55,288 bases of DNA. It comes from Phycisphaerae bacterium. Its GTDB lineage: Bacteria > Planctomycetota > Phycisphaerae > Sedimentisphaerales > Anaerobacaceae. The first letter of the stretch is position 1. Each line of letters opens with the position of its first letter. Where the stretch lies: positions 1 to 55,288 of the forward strand of contig JAIPFM010000177.1 of NCBI GenBank assembly GCA_021736645.1, read 5' to 3'. The translations under genes were made by a program, and so were the position numbers. Below the pieces are notes generated by a model, which was not told where the DNA came from, searched no databases, and saw nothing but the letters and a program-made list of their open reading frames with translations. Below are positions 1-7,908 of the stretch, one piece after another.

Positions 1-2
1 AG

Positions 3-1667
3 GATGTCATGACGCAGCCGGCCAGGCCCGAAGGCTTCCCTGCGCAATGGACGCCGAACGTGGTGGACTATGCCATGGACCGGCGTGTGGTCTTTGATCC
101 TGCGTACGAGCCGACCTTCAAACAGGACCTCCTGTCCATACCGTCTGTGTGCATTGTCATTCCGAATGAAGATTTCTTCGGGAGCCAAGGCATCTACTCT
201 CATGCGCAAAGCAGCGGCGAGGCATGGGAGCGTGCCGCCTGCATCGAATGGATCGACCCCAACACTGGGGATGCGTTTGGTGTCAACGCAGGCCTGCGAG
301 CCCATGGCGGCGTGGGACGAAGTTCCGGCGTGGCCAAACACAGCCTGCGTATCACATTCCGAAGTGAATACGGCCCGTCCTTTCTGAACTTCCCGTTGTT
401 CGATGACCTGCAAGTCCGAACGTTTGACAGCCTGGTCCTGCGGGGCTGCTGGAACTACTCCTGGACAGGCGACAGCACGGCCTGCGGCGGCATTGGAACG
501 GCCCGCGCCCAGTACATGCGGGACGCCTTTGCCAGGGACTGCATGCGGGACATGGGTGGATTGACCCCGCATGGCCGTCACGTGAACGTGTATGTCAATG
601 GTCTGTACTGGGGCATCTATATCCTGACTGAGCGCCCGGACGACGGCTTTGCCTCACTCCATCTGGGGGGTGACAAATCCGACTACGATGTACTCAAGGC
701 CTCGAACAGTTTTGGTACAGCAGCCATGGAGACCGTGGCTGGCGACCAGACAGCCTGGCAGGCGCTCTTTGGCTTGCTGGCAACCGCGGACATGGCCGAT
801 GACGAGGCGTACAATGACATGGCCGAGCGTGTGGACATCCCGGCCCTGATCGACTACATGCTCATGGTGGCGTTCGTGGGCAGCCGGGATGCGCCCACAC
901 TGCTGTGCAATGACATCCTTCCTCGCAACTATTACACACTGCGCAATCGTACACTGAACACGGGATTCATATTCCTGCCCTGGGATGTGGAATGGTCCCT
1001 GGAAAACGAATACGAAAACCGCGTGCCCACCTTCGGGGGCCAGCAGAATCCGGGAATCATCTTTGTCAGGCTGGTATCCAATCGACGCTTCAGGCAACTG
1101 CTGGCAGACCGTATTCACAAACACTTCTTCAATGGCGGTGCCCTCACAGTGGAACGCGCCACACTTCGCTATTGGGACCGATCAGAAGATCTGGCCCGTG
1201 CCATTGTGGGCGAATCGGCTCGATGGGGTGACGCCAGACGCCCCAATCAGCCCTACACACGGGACAATGAATGGACCCAGGAGCGCAGCCGCCTGCTCAA
1301 CAGCTATCTGGCCACGCGCACGGACACAGTACTCAACCAGTTGCGAAGTCGCGGGTACTACCCTGGTCTCAGCGCCCCGATCTTCCAGATCAACGGGCAA
1401 TCTGCGGTCCATGACGCGCATGTGACATCCGGTGACACGCTCACCCTGTACGCGGAAACGGGTCTCATCTACTACACCTTGGACGGAACCGATCCCATGG
1501 CCACACTCGTGGACAACAGCGACAGCATCCCCCCCATGTCGCCCACAGCACAGGTCTACACAGATCCGGTTACAGTGCAGGGCCGTATATGGCTCAAGGC
1601 CCGCACCTTCGCCGGCGATCAATGGAGTGCCCTGAACGAAGCCATGTTCACGCTGGTACAGAAGTGA
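3..1667 (+). CDS. CotH-type surface protein with chitobiase-like C-terminal domain (5' end outside window)
   Basis: The visible part is about 554 residues. The reading frame is open to the window edge, and the codons before the first ATG (position 9) read D-V, giving DVMTQPARPEGFP. That resembles the linker that precedes the CotH domain in large secreted planctomycete-type proteins, so I treat the gene as truncated on its 5' side. The CotH domain spans roughly residues 70-440; visible CotH-like patterns are GLYWGIYILTERPDDGF and FLPWDVEW. CotH domains are atypical protein-kinase-like folds found on spore coats and on surface proteins. The last 100 residues (IYYTLDGTDPMA) match the chitobiase/beta-hexosaminidase C-terminal beta-sandwich (CHB_HEX_C). 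No signal peptide is visible because the N-terminus is missing. Likely a cell-surface or exported adhesion/scaffold protein; substrate unknown. Confidence 0.8.
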   Translation, partial: DVMTQPARPEGFPAQWTPNVVDYAMDRRVVFDPAYEPTFKQDLLSIPSVCIVIPNEDFFGSQGIYSHAQSSGEAWERAACIEWIDPNTGDAFGVNAGLRAHGGVGRSSGVAKHSLRITFRSEYGPSFLNFPLFDDLQVRTFDSLVLRGCWNYSWTGDSTACGGIGTARAQYMRDAFARDCMRDMGGLTPHGRHVNVYVNGLYWGIYILTERPDDGFASLHLGGDKSDYDVLKASNSFGTAAMETVAGDQTAWQALFGLLATADMADDEAYNDMAERVDIPALIDYMLMVAFVGSRDAPTLLCNDILPRNYYTLRNRTLNTGFIFLPWDVEWSLENEYENRVPTFGGQQNPGIIFVRLVSNRRFRQLLADRIHKHFFNGGALTVERATLRYWDRSEDLARAIVGESARWGDARRPNQPYTRDNEWTQERSRLLNSYLATRTDTVLNQLRSRGYYPGLSAPIFQINGQSAVHDAHVTSGDTLTLYAETGLIYYTLDGTDPMATLVDNSDSIPPMSPTAQVYTDPVTVQGRIWLKARTFAGDQWSALNEAMFTLVQK

Positions 1668-1689
1668 CGCCTGCAGTATACTGACCACC

Positions 1690-1731
1690 GTGAAACATGA
1701 CCTGTAAACTGTGAACTGTGAACCGTGAACC
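1690..1731. repeat. Degenerate heptamer tandem repeat (about six GTGAACC-like units)
   Basis: Six consecutive 7-nt units (GTGAAAC, ATGACCT, GTAAACT, GTGAACT, GTGAACC, GTGAACC) lie between the CotH gene and the GH43-like gene. The last unit ends a few bases before the Shine-Dalgarno sequence of the GH43-like gene. Related two-unit copies occur at 54655-54705. Function is unknown. Confidence 0.6.
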
Positions 1732-1750
1732 CTACTGAGGAGCCACACCC

Positions 1751-2716
1751 ATGATTCAGAAAGTTGCGATGGCCGCATTACTTTGCCTGCTCGGTTGTCA
1801 ACCGGCCAAGACCCAGGCGTCCAAAGAACCCACCGCGTATCTGTTTTCCTATTTTCTGGACAACGGCCAGGATGGTCTGCATCTGGCCTACAGCGAAGAC
1901 GGCCTGACCTGGACCGCCCTGAAGAGCGGCCAGTCCTTCCTCGCCCCGGCCGTGGGCGGAAAGCTCATGCGCGACCCCTGCATCTGTATGGGCCCGGACG
2001 GCGAATTCCACATGGTCTGGACCAGCAGCTGGCAGGAACGCGGCATCGGTATCGCCCACAGCAGGGACCTCGTGACCTGGTCTGAGCAATCCTTTGTCCC
2101 GGTCATGGCCCATGAACCCAAGGCCCACAATTGCTGGGCCCCGGAGATCTTCTACGACAACAAGAAGAAAGAGTATCTCATCTACTGGTCCACCACCATT
2201 CCGGGACGCTTTCCTGACACCGAACAGTCACGCGGCGACCGCGCAGGCAGCGTGGTTTTGAACCATCGCATCTACTGCACCACCACCCGGGACTTCAAGA
2301 CCTACACGGACACGCGTCTGTTCTACAACGATGGGTTCAACGTGATTGACGCCACCATCGCCCCCCACGGCAGCGAGTATCTCCTGTTCGTCAAGGACGA
2401 GACACGATCCCCTGCAGCCCAGAAGAACATCCGCGTGGCCACAGGCCAAAATGCGCAGGGTCCCTATGGCCCGGCCTCGCTGCCCATCACACCCAGGGGC
2501 CTCTGGGTCGAGGGCCCCACTGTGCTCAAGATCGAGGACACCTGGTATCTCTACTACGACGCCTACACAAAGCACCACTACGCCGGCCTGAAATCCACGG
2601 ATCTCAAGACCTGGCAGGACATCACCGACCAGCTCCATTTTCCAAAAGGCACGCGCCACGGCACTGCATTTAAAGTTCCGCTGCCGGTCCTGGAAAGGCT
2701 GAAGGCCGTTCATTAG
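1751..2716 (+). CDS. Glycoside hydrolase family 43-like lipoprotein
   Basis: The protein has 321 residues. Its N-terminus (MIQKVAMAALLCLLGC) is a lipoprotein signal with a lipobox ending at Cys16, so it is probably anchored in the outer or inner membrane facing the periplasm or exterior. The rest reads as a five-bladed propeller of the GH43/GH62/GH32 type. Repeated W-S/T blade motifs (LVTWSEQSF, WAPEIFYD, YLIYWSTT, WYLYYDAY, LKTWQDI) are visible, with candidate catalytic acids in MRDPCI, VIDATI and VEGPTV. GH43 enzymes remove xylose, arabinose or galactose residues from plant or algal polysaccharides; the specificity here cannot be read. The start is fixed by a GAGGAG Shine-Dalgarno sequence nine bases before the ATG. 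It follows the CotH protein on the same strand with an 83-bp gap. Confidence 0.75.
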   Translation: MIQKVAMAALLCLLGCQPAKTQASKEPTAYLFSYFLDNGQDGLHLAYSEDGLTWTALKSGQSFLAPAVGGKLMRDPCICMGPDGEFHMVWTSSWQERGIGIAHSRDLVTWSEQSFVPVMAHEPKAHNCWAPEIFYDNKKKEYLIYWSTTIPGRFPDTEQSRGDRAGSVVLNHRIYCTTTRDFKTYTDTRLFYNDGFNVIDATIAPHGSEYLLFVKDETRSPAAQKNIRVATGQNAQGPYGPASLPITPRGLWVEGPTVLKIEDTWYLYYDAYTKHHYAGLKSTDLKTWQDITDQLHFPKGTRHGTAFKVPLPVLERLKAVH

Positions 2717-2722
2717 GGGCCC

Positions 2723-2743
2723 GGATTTAGGGATTAGGGACTA
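2723..2743. repeat. Short GGGATTA-type heptamer repeat
   Basis: Three 7-nt units (GGATTTA, GGGATTA, GGGACTA) lie just after the stop of the GH43-like gene. This is another 7-nt-period intergenic repeat like the one at 1690-1731, with a different core. Origin unknown. Confidence 0.45.
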
Positions 2744-2788
2744 GCTAAAGGAAGAACATAGGGCTTTTATTTGACTCTTTGTGAGAGA

Positions 2789-3081
2789 ATGCATATGGAT
2801 ATCACTGCTATCTATGAGGCCCTGGAAGATGCCTCGCTTTTTGAACTGTATCGTCTCCACTCGGCCATAGGCCTTTGTCTGGACGATCCGCAAAAGATCA
2901 ACGAAATCAAGAGACTGCCAGCCTACTTGTCAACGGAGCAGCCAAATGGCGTGTGGGCTACACACTACTGTACCGGGTGATTGACGGTCAATCCGGTCAC
3001 GGCGGGCCGCGTCTTCTGGAAGCCGAAGTCATCAGCCGAGAACCCGATGACGACACCCCTTTGCTGTTCTCCACCGAGTGA
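2789..3081 (+). pseudogene. Small hypothetical gene, probably frameshifted
   Basis: The first frame starts at ATG 2789 (or ATG 2795) and reads MDITAIYEALEDASLFELYR and onward to a stop at 2980. A second frame covers 2875-3081 and carries KWRVGYTLLYRVIDGQSG and onward, ending LLFSTE. The two halves look like one protein of about 95 residues: a short helical N-terminal part (ALEDASLFELYRLHSAIG) followed by a small beta-rich part. Joining them needs a frame change around 2930-2950. It could be an inactivating indel, a sequencing error or, less likely, programmed frameshifting; no slippery heptamer is obvious. The family is not identified. It ends 19 bp before the stop of the convergent phosphofructokinase gene. 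Confidence 0.5.
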
Positions 3082-3082
3082 T

Positions 3083-3106
3083 ACTTTAGCTTCATATGGC
3101 TAAAGT
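3083..3106. terminator. Hairpin between convergent genes
   Basis: The arms ACTTTAGC and GCTAAAGT form a perfect 8-bp stem around an 8-nt loop. It sits between the end of the small broken gene and the stop codon of pfkA, which it overlaps. There is no clear U-run on either strand, so termination is only a guess from position. Confidence 0.35.
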
Positions 3107-4203
3107 GTACGCCCCATGCAGGTTCCCACGGATTCGGCCACCGCGATCAGGGGATGGTTTTTCGGCACATTGCGTGGTCCCTTGGCGATGGATTTCAAGG
3201 GCGTATGGCAGAGTCGATTCCCCTTGACACCGACCATGGCCCCAAAACGCTTGGCCATGATCATGGCCACGGCCTCACTGCCCAGACGTGTACCCAGAAT
3301 GCGGTCAAAGGCCGAAGGTGAACCGCTTCGCTGCAGGTGACCCAAGACCACGACACGCGTCTCCAGGTCAGCGGCCTGCTCGATCTCCCGGCCCAGGGCG
3401 AACCCAATACCGCCCAGGCGTTCAGATGCCACGCCGCCATCGCCCCGTGTTTGAAGCACCACCTTGCCGCCGCGGGATTTGGCGCCCTCAGCCACCACGA
3501 TGATGCTGAAGCGTCGCCCCTTGCGATTGCGTGCCTTGAGTACCTCCATGATGGGGTCGAGGTCGTAGGGCAGTTCAGGAAGAAGAATGATGTCACCGCC
3601 ACCGGCAATCCCGCTGTGCAGGGCGATCCAACCGGCAGTGCGTCCCATGACCTCCACGATCATGACCCGGTGGTGGGATTTCGCGGTACTGTGCAGACGG
3701 TCAATGGCGTCGGTGCACACCTGAACCGCAGAATCAAAGCCAAACGACACATCCGTGCCCTGGATGTCGTTGTCAATGGTCTTGGGCACGCCGATGATGG
3801 GGACACCCTTCTGGGAGAGTCCATGGGCAATGCTCAATGTCCCGTCGCCGCCAATGCAGACCAGGCACTCGACACCGAGGGTCTTGAGATTCTTGACCAC
3901 TTTATCAGACACGTCGGAAAAGTCCGGATGTTTGCCCCTGCCGATCTGGTAGCGAAAAGGATTGGCCCGGTTGGAGGTCCCCAGGATGGTGCCGCCCAGG
4001 TTCAGGATGCCGGACACGTCATCATAATCCAGACGCTGGTGGCGATTGCGGATCAGGCCTTCGTAGCCGTCCTCAATGCCGATGATCTCCAGATCGTGTT
4101 CCAAAATGGCCTGCTTGGTGATCGCCCGCAACACAGCGTTCAAGCCAGGACAGTCTCCCCCTCCGGTGAGTACAGCAATACGTTTTTGATTCTTCTTCCT
4201 CAT
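3100..4203 (-). CDS. pfkA: 6-phosphofructokinase, ATP-type group III
   Basis: The 367-residue enzyme phosphorylates fructose 6-phosphate to fructose 1,6-bisphosphate, the committed glycolytic step. Visible family motifs in order are the nucleotide-binding GGGDCPGLNA (about residue 14), IGGDGTLS (about 117), PKTIDNDIQG (about 138), MGRTAGWIAL (about 187) and the substrate-side RSGSPSAFDR (about 300). The glycine in GGDGT is the residue usual in ATP-dependent enzymes, where PPi-dependent ones have Asp. The lysine in PKTIDND is usual in the PPi and mixed group III proteins. The combination therefore matches group III ATP-PFK. The start has an AGAGG Shine-Dalgarno sequence five bases upstream, and a sigma-70-like promoter lies about 55 bp further up. 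It is apparently monocistronic. Confidence 0.92.
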   Translation of the reverse strand: MRKKNQKRIAVLTGGGDCPGLNAVLRAITKQAILEHDLEIIGIEDGYEGLIRNRHQRLDYDDVSGILNLGGTILGTSNRANPFRYQIGRGKHPDFSDVSDKVVKNLKTLGVECLVCIGGDGTLSIAHGLSQKGVPIIGVPKTIDNDIQGTDVSFGFDSAVQVCTDAIDRLHSTAKSHHRVMIVEVMGRTAGWIALHSGIAGGGDIILLPELPYDLDPIMEVLKARNRKGRRFSIIVVAEGAKSRGGKVVLQTRGDGGVASERLGGIGFALGREIEQAADLETRVVVLGHLQRSGSPSAFDRILGTRLGSEAVAMIMAKRFGAMVGVKGNRLCHTPLKSIAKGPRNVPKNHPLIAVAESVGTCMGRTL

Positions 4204-4259
4204 GATACCTCTTTGTGTACAGTTGTCAAAACGAATGTGTCATGGTTTCAATCCCCTGG

Positions 4260-4287
4260 ATTATATAGGCTGATGTCATAGTATCAA
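4260..4287 (-). promoter_or_regulatory. Sigma-70-type promoter for pfkA
   Basis: Reading the minus strand, TTGATA (4287-4282) and a perfect TATAAT (4265-4260) are separated by 16 bp. The predicted start near 4253 would leave a leader of about 50 nt before the pfkA ATG. Confidence 0.6.
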
Positions 4288-4416
4288 GGGTTTAATACGT
4301 CCCATGGCGTATTGGAGTGTGATCCAGGAAGTGAGGCCATCCCCCAAGGATGGCAAGATTGTATCATGAGAAACACCGCGTCTGACCATGCACCTCGCAG
4401 GTCAGACCTTGGTGTG

Positions 4417-4719
4417 TTAAGAGGTCAATTGTCTGAGAACTCGATCAGCCACTTTGTCCAATTGATCCTCTGTTGGATAGGTGCCCTTGGCAATTCTATA
4501 CCGCATGTTCAACACCTTGCCTCGGCGTATATCTGGCACAGCAGCAATCTTTTTTGCCACCTGATCCCAAGGCCTGTTTTTCATGATCTCGAGGATTTGC
4601 CCGATCCGCGCATCGCCAATGTGATGTGTCCCGCGCCCGCGCCGCATCACGACAGTGCGTAATTTGCCGAGACCGGCAGATTTTAGATCCAGTCGCTTGG
4701 TCAATGTTGACGTAGCCAT
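4417..4719 (-). CDS. FlgM-like anti-sigma-factor domain protein (paralogue 1)
   Basis: The protein has 100 residues. Its C-terminal third (IRRGKVLNMRYRIAKGTYP then a helix with VADRVLRQL) fits the FlgM pattern: a charged-KV helix, an R/K-x-x-I-x-x-G-x-Y turn and a final helix. In other bacteria FlgM binds and inhibits the flagellar sigma factor FliA. The N-terminal part is basic (VVMRRGRGTHH) and lacks known domains. The protein is a full-length paralogue of the one at 7521-7841; both start MATST and share LKSAGL near residue 13 and the IRR-x-KVL block. It lies downstream of the radical SAM gene with a 350-bp gap, so it probably has its own promoter. No flagellar gene is in the window, so the target sigma factor may be another one. 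The alternative is a Rho-independent DNA-binding role for the basic half. Confidence 0.6.
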   Translation of the reverse strand: MATSTLTKRLDLKSAGLGKLRTVVMRRGRGTHHIGDARIGQILEIMKNRPWDQVAKKIAAVPDIRRGKVLNMRYRIAKGTYPTEDQLDKVADRVLRQLTS

Positions 4720-5069
4720 AATTGCCTCTTTAACCCAGTTGCCCCAATATCCGATTCTCAGCCCTATTTCGCCCAGCGTGTCGTGCGTGTGACCCCAGTG
4801 TCCTGTTCTGGTCTATACAAGGCCATTGCGAAATTTTCACTGACAAACCGTTCCTATATTCCTTTACTTTGGAACCGGCCATTTTGTTCTTATATACAGC
4901 AAGATTGTCTTTTATGTCTGACCCTGAGAAAGCCTGTTATTAACCGGTGGCCATCATTGGCCGCTCTCTCATCATGGAGTGTCACCCTGGCCGCACTGTG
5001 TTCACAGAGATCGGCAGTCTTGACGGAATTCTGGAGCGGCGTTTTGGCTTTTTCCTTCTGCCAGAGAGC
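4720..5069. other. Intergenic region upstream of FlgM-like gene 1
   Basis: No gene is supported in these 350 bp. It holds the likely promoter and Shine-Dalgarno sequence (AAGAGGC) of the FlgM-like gene on the minus strand and the end of the radical SAM transcript. A small palindrome (GGCCATCATTGGCC, 4952-4965) is visible. The 40 bp next to the FlgM-like start resemble the same region of the second FlgM-like gene at 7842-7880. Confidence 0.5.
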
Positions 5070-6548
5070 TTACGTCACATGACGTTGGCAGACCTTCCTA
5101 AAATGGTAGCCATAGATGGCCAGAACCACCGCTTTACTCAAGAGCCGAGGACGACGGAACTGAGTCCAGAGAATGAGTTTCCAGTATCCAAGCCGTCCTT
5201 TGCCCAGCAGGCCCAGCCTGTAGAACGACCGCAGGAGTGCCAGGGCATGTGAGAATCTGATCCGTTCCCGAATTTTGGGCGGCCTGTATTCACGGAGAAA
5301 GGTCCTGATGCGTCGGTAGTACTGCTCAGGCGAATAGAGGTGCTCCAGCATGGCCTTGTAACCAGCCTGAAGCACGTCCAGGCTCATCGCAGGAATGATG
5401 TTGGTGGTGCCGTCGACATTGTCTCCGGAGGAGTCCCCGCAAAGACGGCCCTCCTGCTTCATGCGTTCATACAAACGAGTGCCAGGAGGGGCCTGAAGCA
5501 GGCCCACCATGGCAGTCACAATGCCGCTGTTCTGAATGAACTCAATCTGTTTCTGGAAGATGGAGGGTCGATCATGATCGAATCCCACAATGAACCCGCC
5601 TTGCACCTGAAGCCCGGCCCGCTGCATGCGTTTCACATCTGCCACAAGGTCACGGTGCCTGTTCTGGACCTTGTGGCACTCAGCCAGACAGGCCTCATCC
5701 GGAGTCTCAATGCCAATGAAGACCGTGTTGAATCCAGCGTTGACCATCAGTGCCATCAACGCTGGATCATCCGCAAGATTGATGGAGGCCTCTGTGTAAA
5801 AGCCTATCCCGGCCTTTCCTTGACGCCAGGCGATGAGGGCCGGCAGCAGATCATCCTTGAGAAACGGCTTATTGCCAATAAAATTGTCATCCACAAAGAA
5901 AACATCGCTCCGCCAGCCGCGTGCATAGAGACCGTCGAGTTCCGCGATAATCTGCTGCGAGCTCTTGATGCGCATACGGTGGCCCAACAGCGCAGTGACA
6001 TTGCAGAAATCACAATTGAACGGGCAGCCGCGAGAGAACTGGATGCACATGCCGGCGTATCGCCTCAGGTCAAGCAACTCCCAGCGGGGCGCAGGTGTCT
6101 GACGTAAATCCGCGTACTGGTCAGTCTCATAGACATGCCTCGCCCGGCCCTGTTCCAGGTCCTTGAGAAAGGACGGCAGTGTCAGTTCAGCCTCGTTCAA
6201 CACAAAATGATCCACAGCCTTGAACTTGTCGTGCTCGATCTGGAACAACGGCCCCCCTGCGACGATGCGCAGACCTGCGTCCCTGCACTGGTCTATGAGT
6301 TGATGCGCTGACTCCCTCTGAACCACCATGGCACTGACAAATGCGCAGTCCGCCCAGGCCAAATCTTTTTTTGTCAATTTCCGTACATTGGTATCCACGA
6401 GACGCAGAGACCAGGTCTGGGGCAGCATGGACGCCACAGTCAACAGCCCCAGCGGCGGAAGCGCAGACCGCTTTCCCACAAATGCCAATGCATGCTTGAA
6501 ACTCCAGAACGTGTCAGGAAACTCGGGGTAGATCAGCAGGAGCTTCAT
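5070..6548 (-). CDS. B12-binding domain radical SAM protein (HpnP/HpnR-like, DUF4070)
   Basis: The protein has 492 residues. An N-terminal cobalamin-binding Rossmann-like domain (residues 1-140; MKLLLIYPEFPDTFW, LPPLGLLTVASMLP) is followed by a radical SAM core with the iron-sulfur motif CPFNCDFCNV (about residue 175). A C-terminal DUF4070-like region carries TNIIPAMSLDVLQAGYKAML and a YYRRIRTFLREY segment. Class B radical SAM methylases of this build use SAM and methylcobalamin to methylate unactivated carbons; hopanoid C-2 and C-3 methylases belong to the same family. No other hopanoid gene is nearby, so the substrate is open. The start has a strong AAGGAGA Shine-Dalgarno sequence eight bases upstream and an extended -10 promoter about 75 bp upstream. 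Confidence 0.8.
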   Translation of the reverse strand: MKLLLIYPEFPDTFWSFKHALAFVGKRSALPPLGLLTVASMLPQTWSLRLVDTNVRKLTKKDLAWADCAFVSAMVVQRESAHQLIDQCRDAGLRIVAGGPLFQIEHDKFKAVDHFVLNEAELTLPSFLKDLEQGRARHVYETDQYADLRQTPAPRWELLDLRRYAGMCIQFSRGCPFNCDFCNVTALLGHRMRIKSSQQIIAELDGLYARGWRSDVFFVDDNFIGNKPFLKDDLLPALIAWRQGKAGIGFYTEASINLADDPALMALMVNAGFNTVFIGIETPDEACLAECHKVQNRHRDLVADVKRMQRAGLQVQGGFIVGFDHDRPSIFQKQIEFIQNSGIVTAMVGLLQAPPGTRLYERMKQEGRLCGDSSGDNVDGTTNIIPAMSLDVLQAGYKAMLEHLYSPEQYYRRIRTFLREYRPPKIRERIRFSHALALLRSFYRLGLLGKGRLGYWKLILWTQFRRPRLLSKAVVLAIYGYHFRKVCQRHVT

Positions 6549-6621
6549 CTTTATTTCTCCTTATGGCAGATGTCCCATGAAGCGATGTCATTCACAATGG
6601 TAGTTGCCATGTATTGTGAGC

Positions 6622-6630
6622 ATTATAGCA
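6622..6630 (-). promoter_or_regulatory. Extended -10 promoter for the radical SAM gene
   Basis: The minus strand reads TGCTATAAT, a perfect -10 hexamer with the TGn extension. A recognisable -35 box is absent, which is normal for extended -10 promoters. The expected leader is about 65 nt. Confidence 0.5.
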
Positions 6631-6721
6631 CACAACAGTTGACCTGTGCCAGGCCTTATTTTCAGGCCAGAATAGAGGGCCCAGACGCAAACGAAGGCTC
6701 GCGGGCTGACTGACTGGACCG

Positions 6722-7375
6722 TCATGTGTGCGGCACGGGGACCGGACACATATCATCGGCTGAACAGGACACCGTGCGACAAGCCTGGAATCCAGCCCAA
6801 GCCCTGGCAAACATGTCAACCGCTGTATGCAGTCTGCTTTTTACAGTACCAATGGGAATGCGGAGCACCGCAGCGATCTGTTTATAAGCCAGCTGATCAA
6901 AATAGGCCAGCGTCAGGATTTCACATTGTTTTTCTGGCAGACTCCCCACGACCTGCCTGATCTGGGCCGCTGTTTCGGATCGATCCAGTCGCAACGAAGG
7001 GTCATCGTCGCAGGATACATAGGTGTTGAGAATCTTGTCAAAGGACAGGTTCTCACCGGTCGTCAGGCCGCTGACAGGTGTGCTGCGGTGACGCTTGGCC
7101 CTGCGCAAGGCATCCTTGGCCTTGTTCGCAGCAATCGTCAATAACCAGGGGCGCAGGGGGCGACTCACATCAAAGCTCCCACGACTGGCGTAAAGCTGCA
7201 GAAGGGTCTCCTGAAAGACATCTTCTACCAGTTCAGGGCAATTGAGAAATCGCCGCAGGAAGCCGCGAAGACAACTTTTGTACATATCCACCAGTTCGCC
7301 AAACGCCGTTTCGTCTCCCTTTCCGTACTGACTCAATACCTGAGCTTCCTGGATTTGACTGACACAATAGGCCAT
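6722..7375 (-). CDS. ECF-type RNA polymerase sigma factor
   Basis: The protein has about 217 residues. Region 2 is seen in VDMYKSCLRGFLRRFLNCP, EDVFQETLLQLY and the -10 recognition segment RPWLLTIAANKAKDALR. Region 4 is seen in LPEKQCEILTLAYFDQLAYK and the HTH IPIGTVKSRLHTAVDMF. A linker of about 40 residues separates the regions, as in extracytoplasmic-function sigma factors. I chose ATG 7375 because GGAAG lies nine bases before it; an ATG at 7384 is too close to that site. A roughly 35-residue tail after region 4 (CRTVSCSADDMCPVPVP) is unusual. No zinc-finger anti-sigma gene follows. Instead a FlgM-like gene lies directly upstream on the same strand, making it the candidate partner. Confidence 0.88.
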   Translation of the reverse strand: MAYCVSQIQEAQVLSQYGKGDETAFGELVDMYKSCLRGFLRRFLNCPELVEDVFQETLLQLYASRGSFDVSRPLRPWLLTIAANKAKDALRRAKRHRSTPVSGLTTGENLSFDKILNTYVSCDDDPSLRLDRSETAAQIRQVVGSLPEKQCEILTLAYFDQLAYKQIAAVLRIPIGTVKSRLHTAVDMFARAWAGFQACRTVSCSADDMCPVPVPHT

Positions 7376-7520
7376 GATTGTCATCTTCCAAAACCTTGAT
7401 ACATTGTGTGGTTGAGCCGCGTCCAGGAGCCTGTCGCTTCATGATTTCGGGTATAGCAGCCTTCATACGTGCCATCCCTGCGAAGACTCCTGCTTGAGGT
7501 CAATCGATCCGTCGGGCCTT

Positions 7521-7841
7521 TCAGACAGATCCTATGCCTGAAACCGAGAAATCTTCCAGAACCCGATCCATGGCTCTGGCCAACAGCGCATCCACTGGAT
7601 AGGTCCCTCTGGCAATCCGGTCACGCAGATCCAGTACCTTGTCCCGTCGAATCGAGGACACCACAGTGATCCCACTGGACATCCGGGTCCTGGGCCTGCT
7701 CAGCAGGGTCTTCAAGATTGGAAAAACAAAGAGACCATTGTCGTGTAAAAACCTGACCTCTCGGCAGTTCCATTTTGTCCACGATCCATGGAGACCAGCG
7801 GATTTCAAACCGGGTCTTTCAATCACTGTTGATGTAGCCAT
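7521..7841 (-). CDS. FlgM-like anti-sigma-factor domain protein (paralogue 2)
   Basis: The protein has 106 residues and is a paralogue of the one at 4417-4719. The shared parts are the MATST start, LKSAGL, an IL-x(5)-RP segment in the middle and the C-terminal FlgM-like block IRRDKVLDLRDRIARGTYPV plus a final helix (AMDRVLEDF). The middle third has diverged strongly. A strong Shine-Dalgarno sequence (TAGGAGG) precedes the ATG. It sits 146 bp upstream of the ECF sigma gene and 67 bp downstream of a 42-codon ORF, all on the minus strand, suggesting a three-gene transcript. Role inferred: holding the neighbouring sigma factor inactive. FlgM proteins are known to act on FliA rather than ECF factors, so the pairing needs testing. 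Confidence 0.6.
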   Translation of the reverse strand: MATSTVIERPGLKSAGLHGSWTKWNCREVRFLHDNGLFVFPILKTLLSRPRTRMSSGITVVSSIRRDKVLDLRDRIARGTYPVDALLARAMDRVLEDFSVSGIGSV

Positions 7842-7889
7842 AACAGCCTCCTAACGTGCAATTGCCATGTTTACTTCGAGGGCCCATCC

Positions 7890-7904
7890 GACCAATATCT
7901 GGTC
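7890..7904. promoter_or_regulatory. Palindrome GACCA-N5-TGGTC upstream of FlgM-like gene 2
   Basis: A perfect 5-bp inverted repeat with a 5-nt centre lies between the stop of the 42-codon ORF and the FlgM-like gene. It could be an operator or a small hairpin in the transcript. The evidence is symmetry and position only. Confidence 0.25.
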
Positions 7905-7908
7905 AGAG

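Noticed and set aside
3337..4281. 314-codon plus-strand frame opposite pfkA
   Set aside because: The minus strand carries an unmistakable phosphofructokinase; the plus frame has no recognisable domain.
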